64,000 bases of DNA, from NCBI GenBank assembly GCA_005791165.1, contig SXXW01000042.1:1-64000 (forward strand), read 5' to 3'. The notes under the pieces are model-generated. The model made no database searches, was not told where the DNA came from, and saw only the letters and a program-made list of their open reading frames with translations. This DNA is from Cytophagaceae bacterium (GTDB lineage: Bacteria > Bacteroidota > Bacteroidia > Cytophagales > Spirosomataceae). Shown one piece after another: positions 30,591-39,038 of the stretch; position 1 is the stretch's first letter, and each line of letters opens with the position of its first letter. Made by a program: the position numbers and the translations under genes.

Positions 30591-31754
30591 TTACTTTTTG
30601 TTAAAATTTTGTAATCTCAACAAAGCCTCTAAATAATAATAATCCGCATAAATCAAGGGCACGTCTATCTCGGAATTTAATCCTTTTGCCCCAACACAAT
30701 GCTTGATCAGGAAGTTGTTATTTTCTCCTAAGGCTGCTCGGTATGCAGGACTAGACAAAGATTCCATCATCGTAACTGCATCATTGTAATATCTTTTTCC
30801 CTTAGCCCCTGAATATTTACTTAATTCCAATAATGCCGAAGCTGTAATCGCACCCGCTGAGGCATCTCTTTCCTCCGTTGGAATATTAGGCGCATTAAAG
30901 TCCCAATACGGAATTTTATCCTTGGGTAAATTCGGATGATTCAAATAAAAATCAGTGATTTTTTGAGCAAAATCTAGGTATTTTTGATCCTTCGTTTCAC
31001 GATACATGGCTACATATCCATAAATGGCCCAAGCATGTCCACGAGACCAAGTTGTTTCATCCTGATATCCCTGATGCTGTTTTTTAACCAAAACTTTACC
31101 TTCAGGATCGTAACAAATCACATGGTAAGAAGAATAATCAGGTCTAAAATGATTCTTGATCGTATTATCCGCATGGGTGATGGCGATGTCATGAAAACGC
31201 TGATCTCCCGTCTCACGTGAAGCCCAAAATAACAATTCCAAATTCATCATGTTGTCGATGATCACTGGATATTTATACCCTCCCTTAAAACTATTCCATG
31301 ATTTAATTAAGCCGATCTTAGGATCAAATCGAGTAGCTAGGGATTTAGCGGACTGAATTAAAACTTTTTTATACGCTGGATCTTTCGTTAAACGCAATCC
31401 ATTCCCAAAGGAATCAAACATCATAAAACCTAAGTCATGCGTTCCCGTATTATACTGCTCTTTTCTAACAGCTTCGGTCCACAAACGTGCTGCTTTTGCC
31501 CATTTGGGATCTTTTGTTTTTTCAAATAAATACCAAAGACCGCCAGGAAAAAATCCTGAGCACCACCAACTTGAAGGTAAATTGCGGTAAGTCCCATCAG
31601 GCTTAGCCGAATGTATGGTTACTGAAGTATCTGGATGATCTGCCAACATCCGAAGGTATTGTTGGCCTGCCAAAGCAAATTGCTTATTAATATCAATTTT
31701 CTGAGCAAAGGCTCCTGAACTTAGCAAAGCAAAAACGAAAATTAATTTTTTCAT
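30591..31754 (-). CDS. Glycoside hydrolase family 88 (unsaturated glucuronyl hydrolase)
   Basis: 387 aa with a signal peptide (about residues 1-17), thus periplasmic. Two catalytic-type aspartates are seen: Asp107 in YNTGTHDLGFM and Asp167 in YPVIIDNMMNLELLFW, matching the GH88 pair. ETTWSRGHAWAIYG is another family segment. It removes delta-4,5-unsaturated uronic acids from oligosaccharides left by polysaccharide lyases. It lies 115 bp after the kduD-like gene, which fits uronate use. Confidence 0.88.
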   Translation of the reverse strand: MKKLIFVFALLSSGAFAQKIDINKQFALAGQQYLRMLADHPDTSVTIHSAKPDGTYRNLPSSWWCSGFFPGGLWYLFEKTKDPKWAKAARLWTEAVRKEQYNTGTHDLGFMMFDSFGNGLRLTKDPAYKKVLIQSAKSLATRFDPKIGLIKSWNSFKGGYKYPVIIDNMMNLELLFWASRETGDQRFHDIAITHADNTIKNHFRPDYSSYHVICYDPEGKVLVKKQHQGYQDETTWSRGHAWAIYGYVAMYRETKDQKYLDFAQKITDFYLNHPNLPKDKIPYWDFNAPNIPTEERDASAGAITASALLELSKYSGAKGKRYYNDAVTMMESLSSPAYRAALGENNNFLIKHCVGAKGLNSEIDVPLIYADYYYLEALLRLQNFNKK

Positions 31755-31869
31755 TGAAATAGGTTTTGTTTAAAATTTAAAATGCCAAACGGTTCATGCT
31801 ATATGTAAACCAATCGACACTTGAATAGGCCTAAAAATATTTTTGAACCTGGCACGAAAATAACAAAAA

Positions 31870-32634
31870 TTACCGCCCCATCCAACCGCCATCCACGGTC
31901 AAAATAGTTCCATGCACATAGTTAGCCGCCTCTGAAGCTAAAAAGACAACCGGACCTTTGAAATCTTTCGCATCACCCCAACGACCCGCCGGAATTCTCC
32001 CTAAGATAGAAGCACTTCGTTCCTTGTCTTCACGCAAAGCCGAGGTATTGTCTGTGGAGATGTATCCTGGTGCAATCGCATTCACATTAATTCCCTTTCC
32101 TGCCCATTCATTGGCCAAAGCCATGGTTAATCTGGCAATCCCTCCTTTACTCGCTGCGTAACTTGGCACATTGATACCCCCTTGAAAACTTAATAAGGAG
32201 GCCGTAAAAATGATTTTTCCAGATCCCGCTTTTAGCATAGTCCGACCGATTTCCCTACTCAAAATAAATTGGGAAGACAAATTCACCTCTAATACCTCAT
32301 CCCAATATTCATCCGAATGTTCCGCCGCTGGATCGCGCAAAATTGTCCCTGCATTATTAACCAAAATGTCCACCTTAGGATAATCCCTCAACACGGACTT
32401 GATAAATTCATATAAAGACTCCCGGTCTGAAAAGTCGGCCTGATAGGCCTTAAAATTTCTCCCTAATGCTCTCACAGCCTTTTCAATAGCAGAACCATTT
32501 AACTCCAATGAAGCTGAAACTCCAATAATATCCGCTCCCGCCTCTGCTAGGCCAATGGCCATTTCCATGCCAATTCCACGTTTGCAGCCCGTTACAATAG
32601 CTACCTTACCCTTTAAATCAAATAAATTCTGCAT
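31870..32634 (-). CDS. kduD: SDR dehydrogenase, KduD-like
   Basis: 254 aa, classical SDR: TGCKRGIG cofactor motif, NNAG, and the SYAASKGG Tyr-Lys active site. The N-terminal LFDLKGKVAIVTGCKRGIG and the C-terminal SEAANYVHGTILTVDGGWMGR are typical of 2-dehydro-3-deoxy-D-gluconate 5-dehydrogenase (KduD). It would handle keto-deoxy sugars derived from unsaturated uronates released by the GH88 neighbour. Substrate assignment is by similarity and context. Confidence 0.8.
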   Translation of the reverse strand: MQNLFDLKGKVAIVTGCKRGIGMEMAIGLAEAGADIIGVSASLELNGSAIEKAVRALGRNFKAYQADFSDRESLYEFIKSVLRDYPKVDILVNNAGTILRDPAAEHSDEYWDEVLEVNLSSQFILSREIGRTMLKAGSGKIIFTASLLSFQGGINVPSYAASKGGIARLTMALANEWAGKGINVNAIAPGYISTDNTSALREDKERSASILGRIPAGRWGDAKDFKGPVVFLASEAANYVHGTILTVDGGWMGR

Positions 32635-32749
32635 CGTTTATTGTTTATTTACAAAGTATTTAAAATATGTTTTTTACTCATTTTTTTAACAATATTAGCC
32701 GGGTGAATTATACAAAACACTAATTTGCAAAACCAAAAATTAATTAAAG

Positions 32750-33739
32750 ATGCAAAACAAATCCATGAATCCGACCATGGCTCTCAAAAATGAGCATGAG
32801 GATATTCCCGGAAATCCATCCATTTCGAAGAGCAGTATCACCAAATTAAATGATCGGAGCAATGGAAAACCGCTCCGAGCACTAAGCGAAGATGAATTTA
32901 ATTTTTGGAAAAAAAACGGTTTTATTATCGTGAAAAATGCCATTAGCAAAGAAGCTGCCGCACGTACGGCAAAAGCAATTTGGGATTTTGAGGAAAAAGA
33001 TCCAGACCAACCCGAAACTTGGTACACTGAGCCTAGAGCCGAAATGCAAATGAAGGAACTCATCGGGTCTGGAATGGTTGAAATGTATAATCATCCATTA
33101 TTATGGGAAAACAGGCAATCTCAACGGGTTTATGATGCCTTTGTGGATGTTTGGGGCGTGGAAGATTTATGGGTGACGATCGATCGTTGCAACTTGAATT
33201 TTCCTGTGCAAGCCGATAAACCATTCAAGGGATTTATTCATTGGGATTATGATCCAGAGACAAAACCCGTTAATGTGCAAGGAGTATTAGCCTTAGCAGA
33301 CCAAACGGATGAAAATATGGGTGGCTTTCAATGCATTCCAGAATTGTACCGATCATACGACACATGGAAAAAAACTCAACCTGAAGACCGAGATCGTTTT
33401 AAACCAGACACGACAGGCTTCCAATTGCATAAAGTAAAATTAGAAGCAGGGGATTTATTGATTTTCAATTCTTTGTTGGCCCATGGCATCAGACCTAATT
33501 TGACGTCCGATAAAGTTCGCGTAGCCCAGTATATTTCCATGATGCCCGCGGAGCAAAATAATGAGGCGTTGAAACAATGGCGCGTCAACTCATGGCAACA
33601 TAAAATCGCGCCGGAAGGTTACGCCTTTCCGGGTGATCCGAGGCAATTAGAAAAATCCCAGCCTGTTGCCGTACTTAGCGACTTAGGAGAAAAATTACTG
33701 GGTTTGAAAGATCACGAGAAGTCGAACTTTTCGGATTAA
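32750..33739 (+). CDS. Phytanoyl-CoA dioxygenase (PhyH) family protein
   Basis: 329 aa. The Fe(II)/2-oxoglutarate triad is present: His164 and Asp166 in IHWDYD and His245 in LLAHGIRPN, with Arg248 positioned for the cosubstrate. About 40 residues precede the first core motif and are polar and low in homology, so a later Met is possible. Oxidises an unknown small molecule in the cytoplasm. It is divergent from kduD and its last 65 bp overlap the convergent BNR-repeat gene. Confidence 0.85.
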   Translation: MQNKSMNPTMALKNEHEDIPGNPSISKSSITKLNDRSNGKPLRALSEDEFNFWKKNGFIIVKNAISKEAAARTAKAIWDFEEKDPDQPETWYTEPRAEMQMKELIGSGMVEMYNHPLLWENRQSQRVYDAFVDVWGVEDLWVTIDRCNLNFPVQADKPFKGFIHWDYDPETKPVNVQGVLALADQTDENMGGFQCIPELYRSYDTWKKTQPEDRDRFKPDTTGFQLHKVKLEAGDLLIFNSLLAHGIRPNLTSDKVRVAQYISMMPAEQNNEALKQWRVNSWQHKIAPEGYAFPGDPRQLEKSQPVAVLSDLGEKLLGLKDHEKSNFSD

Positions 33740-34841
33740 CTCTATTTTTAACTCCCTCAAAAGCAATCAACCAAGAATGGCCACCCCATATGATCGCTGG
33801 ATAGGAACAATCAAAGTCTGTATTTGAAATATATGTTTTGGTCAAATGGCCTTTGACATCTTTTTTTACCAAACCAATCTGCTTAAAATATCGATCACCC
33901 ATTTGTTTAATCTCCGCAAAAACTAAAGCAGTTTCCCCCTTTGGATTGGAGGCGAGCTGGGGCATCCGAACTTTATCTCCTTTTAAATGAAGGATCATTC
34001 TTTTAGATGATTGATAAGCCCATTTCACACCGGATGATCCTTCCGCACCCGTGTACCAAGTGGCTTCTAGTCCTTTCGCACCAAGAACTAATGATGGACC
34101 CGCATGAGGACAAGCATCAACTACCCAATGATCTTCGTAAAGAGGTACTGGCGTTGTATACGTTTTGCCAAAATCGTTTGAATGTAAATATCCCATGTCG
34201 CGCTCTCCTTGATCGTTTAAATCGCGGTAAATCACATCCACATTTCCTTTTAAGTCAGTAACCGCATCAATGCGACAACATTCACAGGTTTTAGTGTCAA
34301 TCACTTTCATATCCCCAAAACCATTTCCGGGACTTGTGTCAGCCGTTACTAGCGTTCTACCTTTGGGTCCTAATTTAACATCGAGCCAATAAGCCCTCAC
34401 TTCTCCATTGGGTAGTGAAATAATTTTACCAAATGAATGGCTTAATCCAGCCGCGGTATCTTTGTGAATGTGTTGTGGTTTTTGCCAAACCCCATTTATC
34501 TCCATCGCATACAATAAATCTCCATTAAATCGAGAAGCCGCAGTAGGGCGATTCATCTCATACAAAAGAATGCAAGTTCCGTCAGCTTTATAGGCCAGTT
34601 TAGGCATTCCCTCCGCGTGGGTTGATGCTTTTTTATCCATAGGGACCTGCTCAGCAGGCCCCTGATTGACTTTTCTGAAAAATAAAACCCCATTGGCCGA
34701 CTTCTCTACCCAAGATAGAACGACATCGCCGTTTGATTTCAATGCAAAAGAGGGGTCCAACGCCTGATTAGAAGGATTAGACACCGTTTGCGCGAAAGAG
34801 ACCTGCGCAAAGAAAACGAGCAAAAAGGTTAGTTTTTTCAT
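33675..34841 (-). CDS. Exported BNR/sialidase-fold protein with CECC motif
   Basis: 388 aa with a signal peptide (about residues 1-17) and six-bladed-propeller-like repeats including a SNDFGKTY Asp-box. Unlike true sialidases it carries a cysteine cluster at Cys186, Cys188 and Cys189 (CECCR) and a Cys244-x-His246 pair in DACPHAGP. These look like a metal or thiol site. Its ATG overlaps the TonB-receptor stop (ATGA), so it is coupled to that receptor. I infer a periplasmic metal-handling or redox role rather than glycan cleavage. The 3' end overlaps PhyH by 65 bp. Confidence 0.65.
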   Translation of the reverse strand: MKKLTFLLVFFAQVSFAQTVSNPSNQALDPSFALKSNGDVVLSWVEKSANGVLFFRKVNQGPAEQVPMDKKASTHAEGMPKLAYKADGTCILLYEMNRPTAASRFNGDLLYAMEINGVWQKPQHIHKDTAAGLSHSFGKIISLPNGEVRAYWLDVKLGPKGRTLVTADTSPGNGFGDMKVIDTKTCECCRIDAVTDLKGNVDVIYRDLNDQGERDMGYLHSNDFGKTYTTPVPLYEDHWVVDACPHAGPSLVLGAKGLEATWYTGAEGSSGVKWAYQSSKRMILHLKGDKVRMPQLASNPKGETALVFAEIKQMGDRYFKQIGLVKKDVKGHLTKTYISNTDFDCSYPAIIWGGHSWLIAFEGVKNRVNPKSSTSRDLSNPVIFLLSR

Positions 34842-37159
34842 TTTTTAAATAGTTGGAATACGTCGATTTGTACACCGGCAACCACTGTGCGAGGAGCCGC
34901 GGGCGTATATGTTGATTTATCTGTAGCATTATTTCCACGTGTCGCCGTAGTGGCATATAAGGAATCACCTAGATTCAAGATGTTGGTGAAGAATTGATAC
35001 GCTTTGTAGGTATATCCTACACGTAAATTGAAAACAGAAACGCCTTCGAAGCTTACTTTGTTCACTTGATCTTGGAACCAAGGCCCAATTTTTTGCCATT
35101 CTAAGGCAATACGTGCTCCCTTGTATTTGTACGTTACCTCTGAGTTTGCGATGAAGTTAGGCGCTTGTGGCATCTCTTTTCCATTCACATTTTTCAATGC
35201 GTCTGACGCCCGCGTACTTAATACAAAGTCCACAAACGTATGTTTTGCATTCGTTCCTCCAAAGCGGAAGTTCCAAGAATCGTTCGGGCGGATCGTGATT
35301 TGGTACTCAATTCCTTCGTGCAAAGTCTTTCCGGCCGACTGATAATCCGTCGTATTATCCGGTTGACGAATCCCTAATAACTCATTATTTCCTTCTAAGC
35401 GATAGAACGTATAATCAAAGAAGACTTTATTTTGCCAAAGCGAAGCCCAACCTCCCACTTCGTAATTCGAAAACACAGCTGGGTCAATGCTTAAATAGAA
35501 TTTCTCTCCTGTTGCGGCCACTTGTGCCGCCGGTCTCGCGCGGAATACCGCTGAAAGGGCAGGTGGCGAGAAGCCTTTGGAGAAATTACCATAGAAACCT
35601 AGGGCTGAGGAAGCCTCATACGTAATTCCTAACTTAGGTGAGAATTGCTTGTAGCTTTTGGTACCCGTCGAATTGTCGATGAAGTTGGTATAGTCAAAGG
35701 ACATTTGATCGAAACGACCTCCTAAAGAAAGACGTAATTTCTCTAAGGGTTGCAGGTCAAATTGCGCATAAGCCGCTTTGTTCCAAATCACCGCCGAATA
35801 ATTGCCTAAGAACGTAGATGGCAAGACTTGGGTAATCGTGAATTTCTCCACCGATTTCTTGTCTGGTCGAAGCGTCGCGGCTAAGTTAATTTTGTAAGCC
35901 CAATAATCATTAGGCGAGCGATCTAACAAAAATCCTGCAACTATTTTTGAGTTCAAGAATTCAAAATTTTGGGTGTGCTGACCCATCAAGCCAAAGCTTT
36001 TGAAACTGTTCTGATTCACTTGTCCTGAAGCCATTAGCGCTGGACTAGTCCAAGAAATCGAATAGGATGGGTTTTGGCCTAAGGCATTATCCCGGTAAAA
36101 TGCAGTCAAACTCGAGTTAGCGTTCGCCGACCATTTATGCTCTAAGGTTAAACGGGAACGAGATGAGAAAGATGAACGGTAAGTAAAATCCGCAGGGCTT
36201 TTATAGCTACGAGAATAAAAACCCGTACTGTCGATGTTTCCACCCGTCTGCGAGAAATAATCGTTATAGGCAAAAGAAGCCCAAAGTTTCGTCTTAGGCG
36301 TAAATTGATAATCTAAACGTACGTTGATCGAAGACTTGTCGAAGTCGGAATTAGAGGCCCATGATCCTTTTTGACGCGCCAAATAACCCCCTGTCATAAC
36401 GGACCATTTCTTTCCTAATTGGGCCCCAGCCGTAAATTGAATTCGCTTATATCCCCACTCGTCTACCTGAAAACCAAACTGTGCCGTAGGAATACCAGGA
36501 GCGGTTTTTGTGATTAAGTTAATCGCTCCACCCACGGCCTCAGGGCCATATAAAGAAGAGGCTGGGCCTTTGATTACTTCGACTGAGTTCAATCCTTGTA
36601 GATTCGATTCAATTAAGGCATTGTGATTAAATACCCCCAAAGGACGCAATGCAAGCCCATCTTCCAAATACAAAAAATACGCAGATGTTCCGAAAGGCTG
36701 GCGTATCCCCATCCCGTGTTGTTCATTTCGGTAGTCCAACATCACCACGCCCGGAACCTTATTAATTATCTCCGTTAATTGAAGTGCCTTTGTATCTTGA
36801 ATCAATGCGGATCCAATCTTGTGAATCGCTACCGGCGTTTCCGCACGTGTGGCTGCTTGGCGTGAAGCGGTCACCACTACGGATTCGAGTGTGTATGTTG
36901 CCTCCTCTAAAAATACGATTTCTTCCTTTCCGCTTATTTTCTTGGCTTTAAAACCTAGCGCGCTAATCGCAAAATCACCTTGTTCTTTCAACTGGATTTC
37001 ACCTCGTTCATTCGAAAACGCGACGGTTTTTTGACCGTTTTTTACGCTGGCGCCAATGATAGGTTCGTTCGTGACAGCATTCAATACTTTAATAACAGGT
37101 ACTTGGGCATGTGCGATGGCCGCAACAAAAAGCAGCATCGCTACAAATAATGATTTCAT
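34838..37159 (-). CDS. TonB-dependent outer-membrane receptor
   Basis: 773 aa. Signal peptide (about 1-18), a carboxypeptidase-D-like domain at about 20-90, then the plug: VVVTASRQ TonB-box-like region and the conserved SSLYGPEAVGGAINLITK. The remainder is a 22-strand-type barrel ending VFQLFKK. No SusD partner is present, so glycan import of the SusCD kind is unlikely; the barrel ending YTPAAPRTVVAGVQI resembles siderophore or metal receptors. It is flanked in the same operon by two cysteine-motif proteins. Confidence 0.85.
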   Translation of the reverse strand: MKSLFVAMLLFVAAIAHAQVPVIKVLNAVTNEPIIGASVKNGQKTVAFSNERGEIQLKEQGDFAISALGFKAKKISGKEEIVFLEEATYTLESVVVTASRQAATRAETPVAIHKIGSALIQDTKALQLTEIINKVPGVVMLDYRNEQHGMGIRQPFGTSAYFLYLEDGLALRPLGVFNHNALIESNLQGLNSVEVIKGPASSLYGPEAVGGAINLITKTAPGIPTAQFGFQVDEWGYKRIQFTAGAQLGKKWSVMTGGYLARQKGSWASNSDFDKSSINVRLDYQFTPKTKLWASFAYNDYFSQTGGNIDSTGFYSRSYKSPADFTYRSSFSSRSRLTLEHKWSANANSSLTAFYRDNALGQNPSYSISWTSPALMASGQVNQNSFKSFGLMGQHTQNFEFLNSKIVAGFLLDRSPNDYWAYKINLAATLRPDKKSVEKFTITQVLPSTFLGNYSAVIWNKAAYAQFDLQPLEKLRLSLGGRFDQMSFDYTNFIDNSTGTKSYKQFSPKLGITYEASSALGFYGNFSKGFSPPALSAVFRARPAAQVAATGEKFYLSIDPAVFSNYEVGGWASLWQNKVFFDYTFYRLEGNNELLGIRQPDNTTDYQSAGKTLHEGIEYQITIRPNDSWNFRFGGTNAKHTFVDFVLSTRASDALKNVNGKEMPQAPNFIANSEVTYKYKGARIALEWQKIGPWFQDQVNKVSFEGVSVFNLRVGYTYKAYQFFTNILNLGDSLYATTATRGNNATDKSTYTPAAPRTVVAGVQIDVFQLFKK

Positions 37160-37229
37160 AAATAAATAATTAATTAAAATGAGAAATACCCACGACGTAA
37201 TGCCGCAGGAATAGAATCAAGAAAATTAA

Positions 37230-37607
37230 TTAGACTTGGGGTGGGTGAAAGAAGCCCTTGGCCGAGAAATTCGGATGGATTTCTGAAATTGGAAAATTAT
37301 TTTCAAGCACAGTGCGCTCGAAATAGCGTGCCTTGAAAAGACTTGGAATAGTTTGAAAACTTAGCACTACCTCAGGCATTTTATTTAATCGCTCTGAGTT
37401 GGATTTTTGCTCCTTTTCCTCAGCAGCTTTTAATTGTTTAGATAAATAACATTGTCCATTACAGTCCAACATCGGTTTATCACGGTTTACGCAAAGGTTT
37501 TTGGCAATGAAATCACGGTTCACTCGATAATATGCGACAGCCGACCACTGATTCATCAGGGGTATTTGCATAGCCATAAATAATAAAAGAGCAATAATGC
37601 GATTCAC
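37230..37607 (-). CDS. Small membrane protein with CNGQC motif
   Basis: 125 aa. An N-terminal hydrophobic helix is followed by Cys39 and the pair Cys49/Cys53 in LDCNGQCYLSKQL, then a charged helix, and the protein ends GFFHPPQV. I recall similar uncharacterised proteins beside TonB receptors in Bacteroidota. The CxxxC spacing with flanking Cys39 could bind metal or form a disulfide in the periplasm. It precedes the TonB receptor by 70 bp and is probably the first gene of that operon. No known function. Confidence 0.65.
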   Translation of the reverse strand: MNRIIALLLFMAMQIPLMNQWSAVAYYRVNRDFIAKNLCVNRDKPMLDCNGQCYLSKQLKAAEEKEQKSNSERLNKMPEVVLSFQTIPSLFKARYFERTVLENNFPISEIHPNFSAKGFFHPPQV

Positions 37608-37611
37608 AATG

Positions 37612-37619
37612 CAAAGGTA
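37612..37619 (-). promoter_or_regulatory. Putative -7 element very close to the CNGQC gene start
   Basis: On the minus strand TACCTTTG, the same octamer as in the tRNA-Leu promoter, ends 4 nt before the ATG at 37607. If used, transcription would start at or near the start codon, giving a leaderless or almost leaderless message. The -33 partner is weak (CTTG, 22 nt away). Confidence 0.4.
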
Positions 37620-37660
37620 TTGAATTAAATAGTGATGTCAGCAAGACATAAAAATTAATT

Positions 37661-39010
37661 TTACTTATCCTTTTCAGATAAATGAACCGCTGAATCGTTG
37701 ATTTCAAATGAGTACTTTTTCAACATTTCCATCATCGCTGAACCGGCCAATAAAGTAGGTCCGTACCCATGAGCCGCAAAAGGAGAAATCGGTCTGAAAT
37801 AATAAAATGCGGGATCCCAAGCTAAACCGGTTCCCACACAAGTTCCTTCTACTTGCCCTTGCGCATTGACTCGAGAATTGACCGCATTCCAAGCTAATAT
37901 GGCTGAGGGGGCATAAATCTTAGGATCGAGCCAACCTTTATTGACGGCATTCGCGATGACATACGCATAAATGGCCGTGGCAGAAGTTTCTAAATAGGAA
38001 TCGTTTTTATCTAATAATTGATGCCAAAACCCAGTACCATCTTGCAAACTCATCAAGCCTTTTAAATGGTTTTTCAATTGGCCCAACATGAACCTCCGAC
38101 CTGGATGGTTGGCAGGTAAATACATCAACATTTCTGAAGTCGTCAACAAAGCCCAACCATTCGCCCGAGCCCAATGAAATTCTGGATGCGCCTCCGCTCC
38201 TTCTAAATAACCATGCATAAAAACATTCAATGAAGGATTAAACATCCGCTTTTGATAGGCTGAAAATTGCTTAAATGACTCGTCAAAATACTTTTCATCC
38301 TTAGACGCAATGCCCAACTGGAGCAATGCCGGTATCGCCATATACACATCATCCAGCCACATCGTATTTTTCAAGGGCCGAATGCGAACCAAAGTGCCAT
38401 CGGGCAAACGATGCTCTTCCTTCAAAATAAAATCAGAGGCGCGCTGTGTCACATATGACATGTCCGACGAAAAACCTGATTTTTTCGCCTTCAAAACAGC
38501 CATGGCCATGGCACCGATATCATCTAAGGCTTTGGGTTGAATTAAACCTTTCAAGGTATGTGCTTTTGCCTTATTTGTTTCATCAAATTTCCGAGCAGAT
38601 TCAAGAGTGGATGAAATTAAATTCAAGCGCTTGAAAACATAATCTCGGTATTTTGTCTCACCGGTCAATTGGTACAGGTTCAACATCCCTGAATAAGTTA
38701 CGCCCCATTCATAGGAAATAGGTCTAAAATCTCCCTTCGCGAAAACCACTTGGTCTGAATATCTAAGTTCAGGCGTCCATGGTCTACCAGAACTTTTATC
38801 CACAAAATTAGAAGGCGTTGCTTTATCTAAATATTCAAATACCCGATCGATCGTTTTTTGAATGTCAGAAACCGAAGGTACACCATAAGGCGTGGGATAA
38901 TCAGGCTTTAATGCATGCAAGGGCGCTGTGGCATCTGAAGCAGTGGTAATATTTTTTTGAGCCTGAACCCAAAAACTAAAAAAAAGAAAAACAAAAATCA
39001 TTTTTTTCAT
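37661..39010 (-). CDS. Glycoside hydrolase family 105 (unsaturated rhamnogalacturonyl hydrolase-like)
   Basis: 449 aa, signal peptide about 1-17. The alpha/alpha-barrel fold family is indicated by TMWLDDVYMAIPALLQLG (catalytic-type Asp around 220), HWARANGWALL and LETSATAIYAYV. It cleaves delta-4,5-unsaturated galacturonic or glucuronic acid from oligosaccharides, in the periplasm. A short Ser/Glu/Lys C-terminal tail (SEKDK) follows the core. It is downstream of an acyl-CoA synthetase gene by 28 bp. Confidence 0.87.
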   Translation of the reverse strand: MKKMIFVFLFFSFWVQAQKNITTASDATAPLHALKPDYPTPYGVPSVSDIQKTIDRVFEYLDKATPSNFVDKSSGRPWTPELRYSDQVVFAKGDFRPISYEWGVTYSGMLNLYQLTGETKYRDYVFKRLNLISSTLESARKFDETNKAKAHTLKGLIQPKALDDIGAMAMAVLKAKKSGFSSDMSYVTQRASDFILKEEHRLPDGTLVRIRPLKNTMWLDDVYMAIPALLQLGIASKDEKYFDESFKQFSAYQKRMFNPSLNVFMHGYLEGAEAHPEFHWARANGWALLTTSEMLMYLPANHPGRRFMLGQLKNHLKGLMSLQDGTGFWHQLLDKNDSYLETSATAIYAYVIANAVNKGWLDPKIYAPSAILAWNAVNSRVNAQGQVEGTCVGTGLAWDPAFYYFRPISPFAAHGYGPTLLAGSAMMEMLKKYSFEINDSAVHLSEKDK

Positions 39011-39038
39011 ACCCAGATTTCATTTACCTAATCCAAAT

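Noticed and set aside
33675-34841. True sialidase
   Set aside because: Repeats look right but the expected arginine triad is not visible, and cysteine motifs argue for another role.
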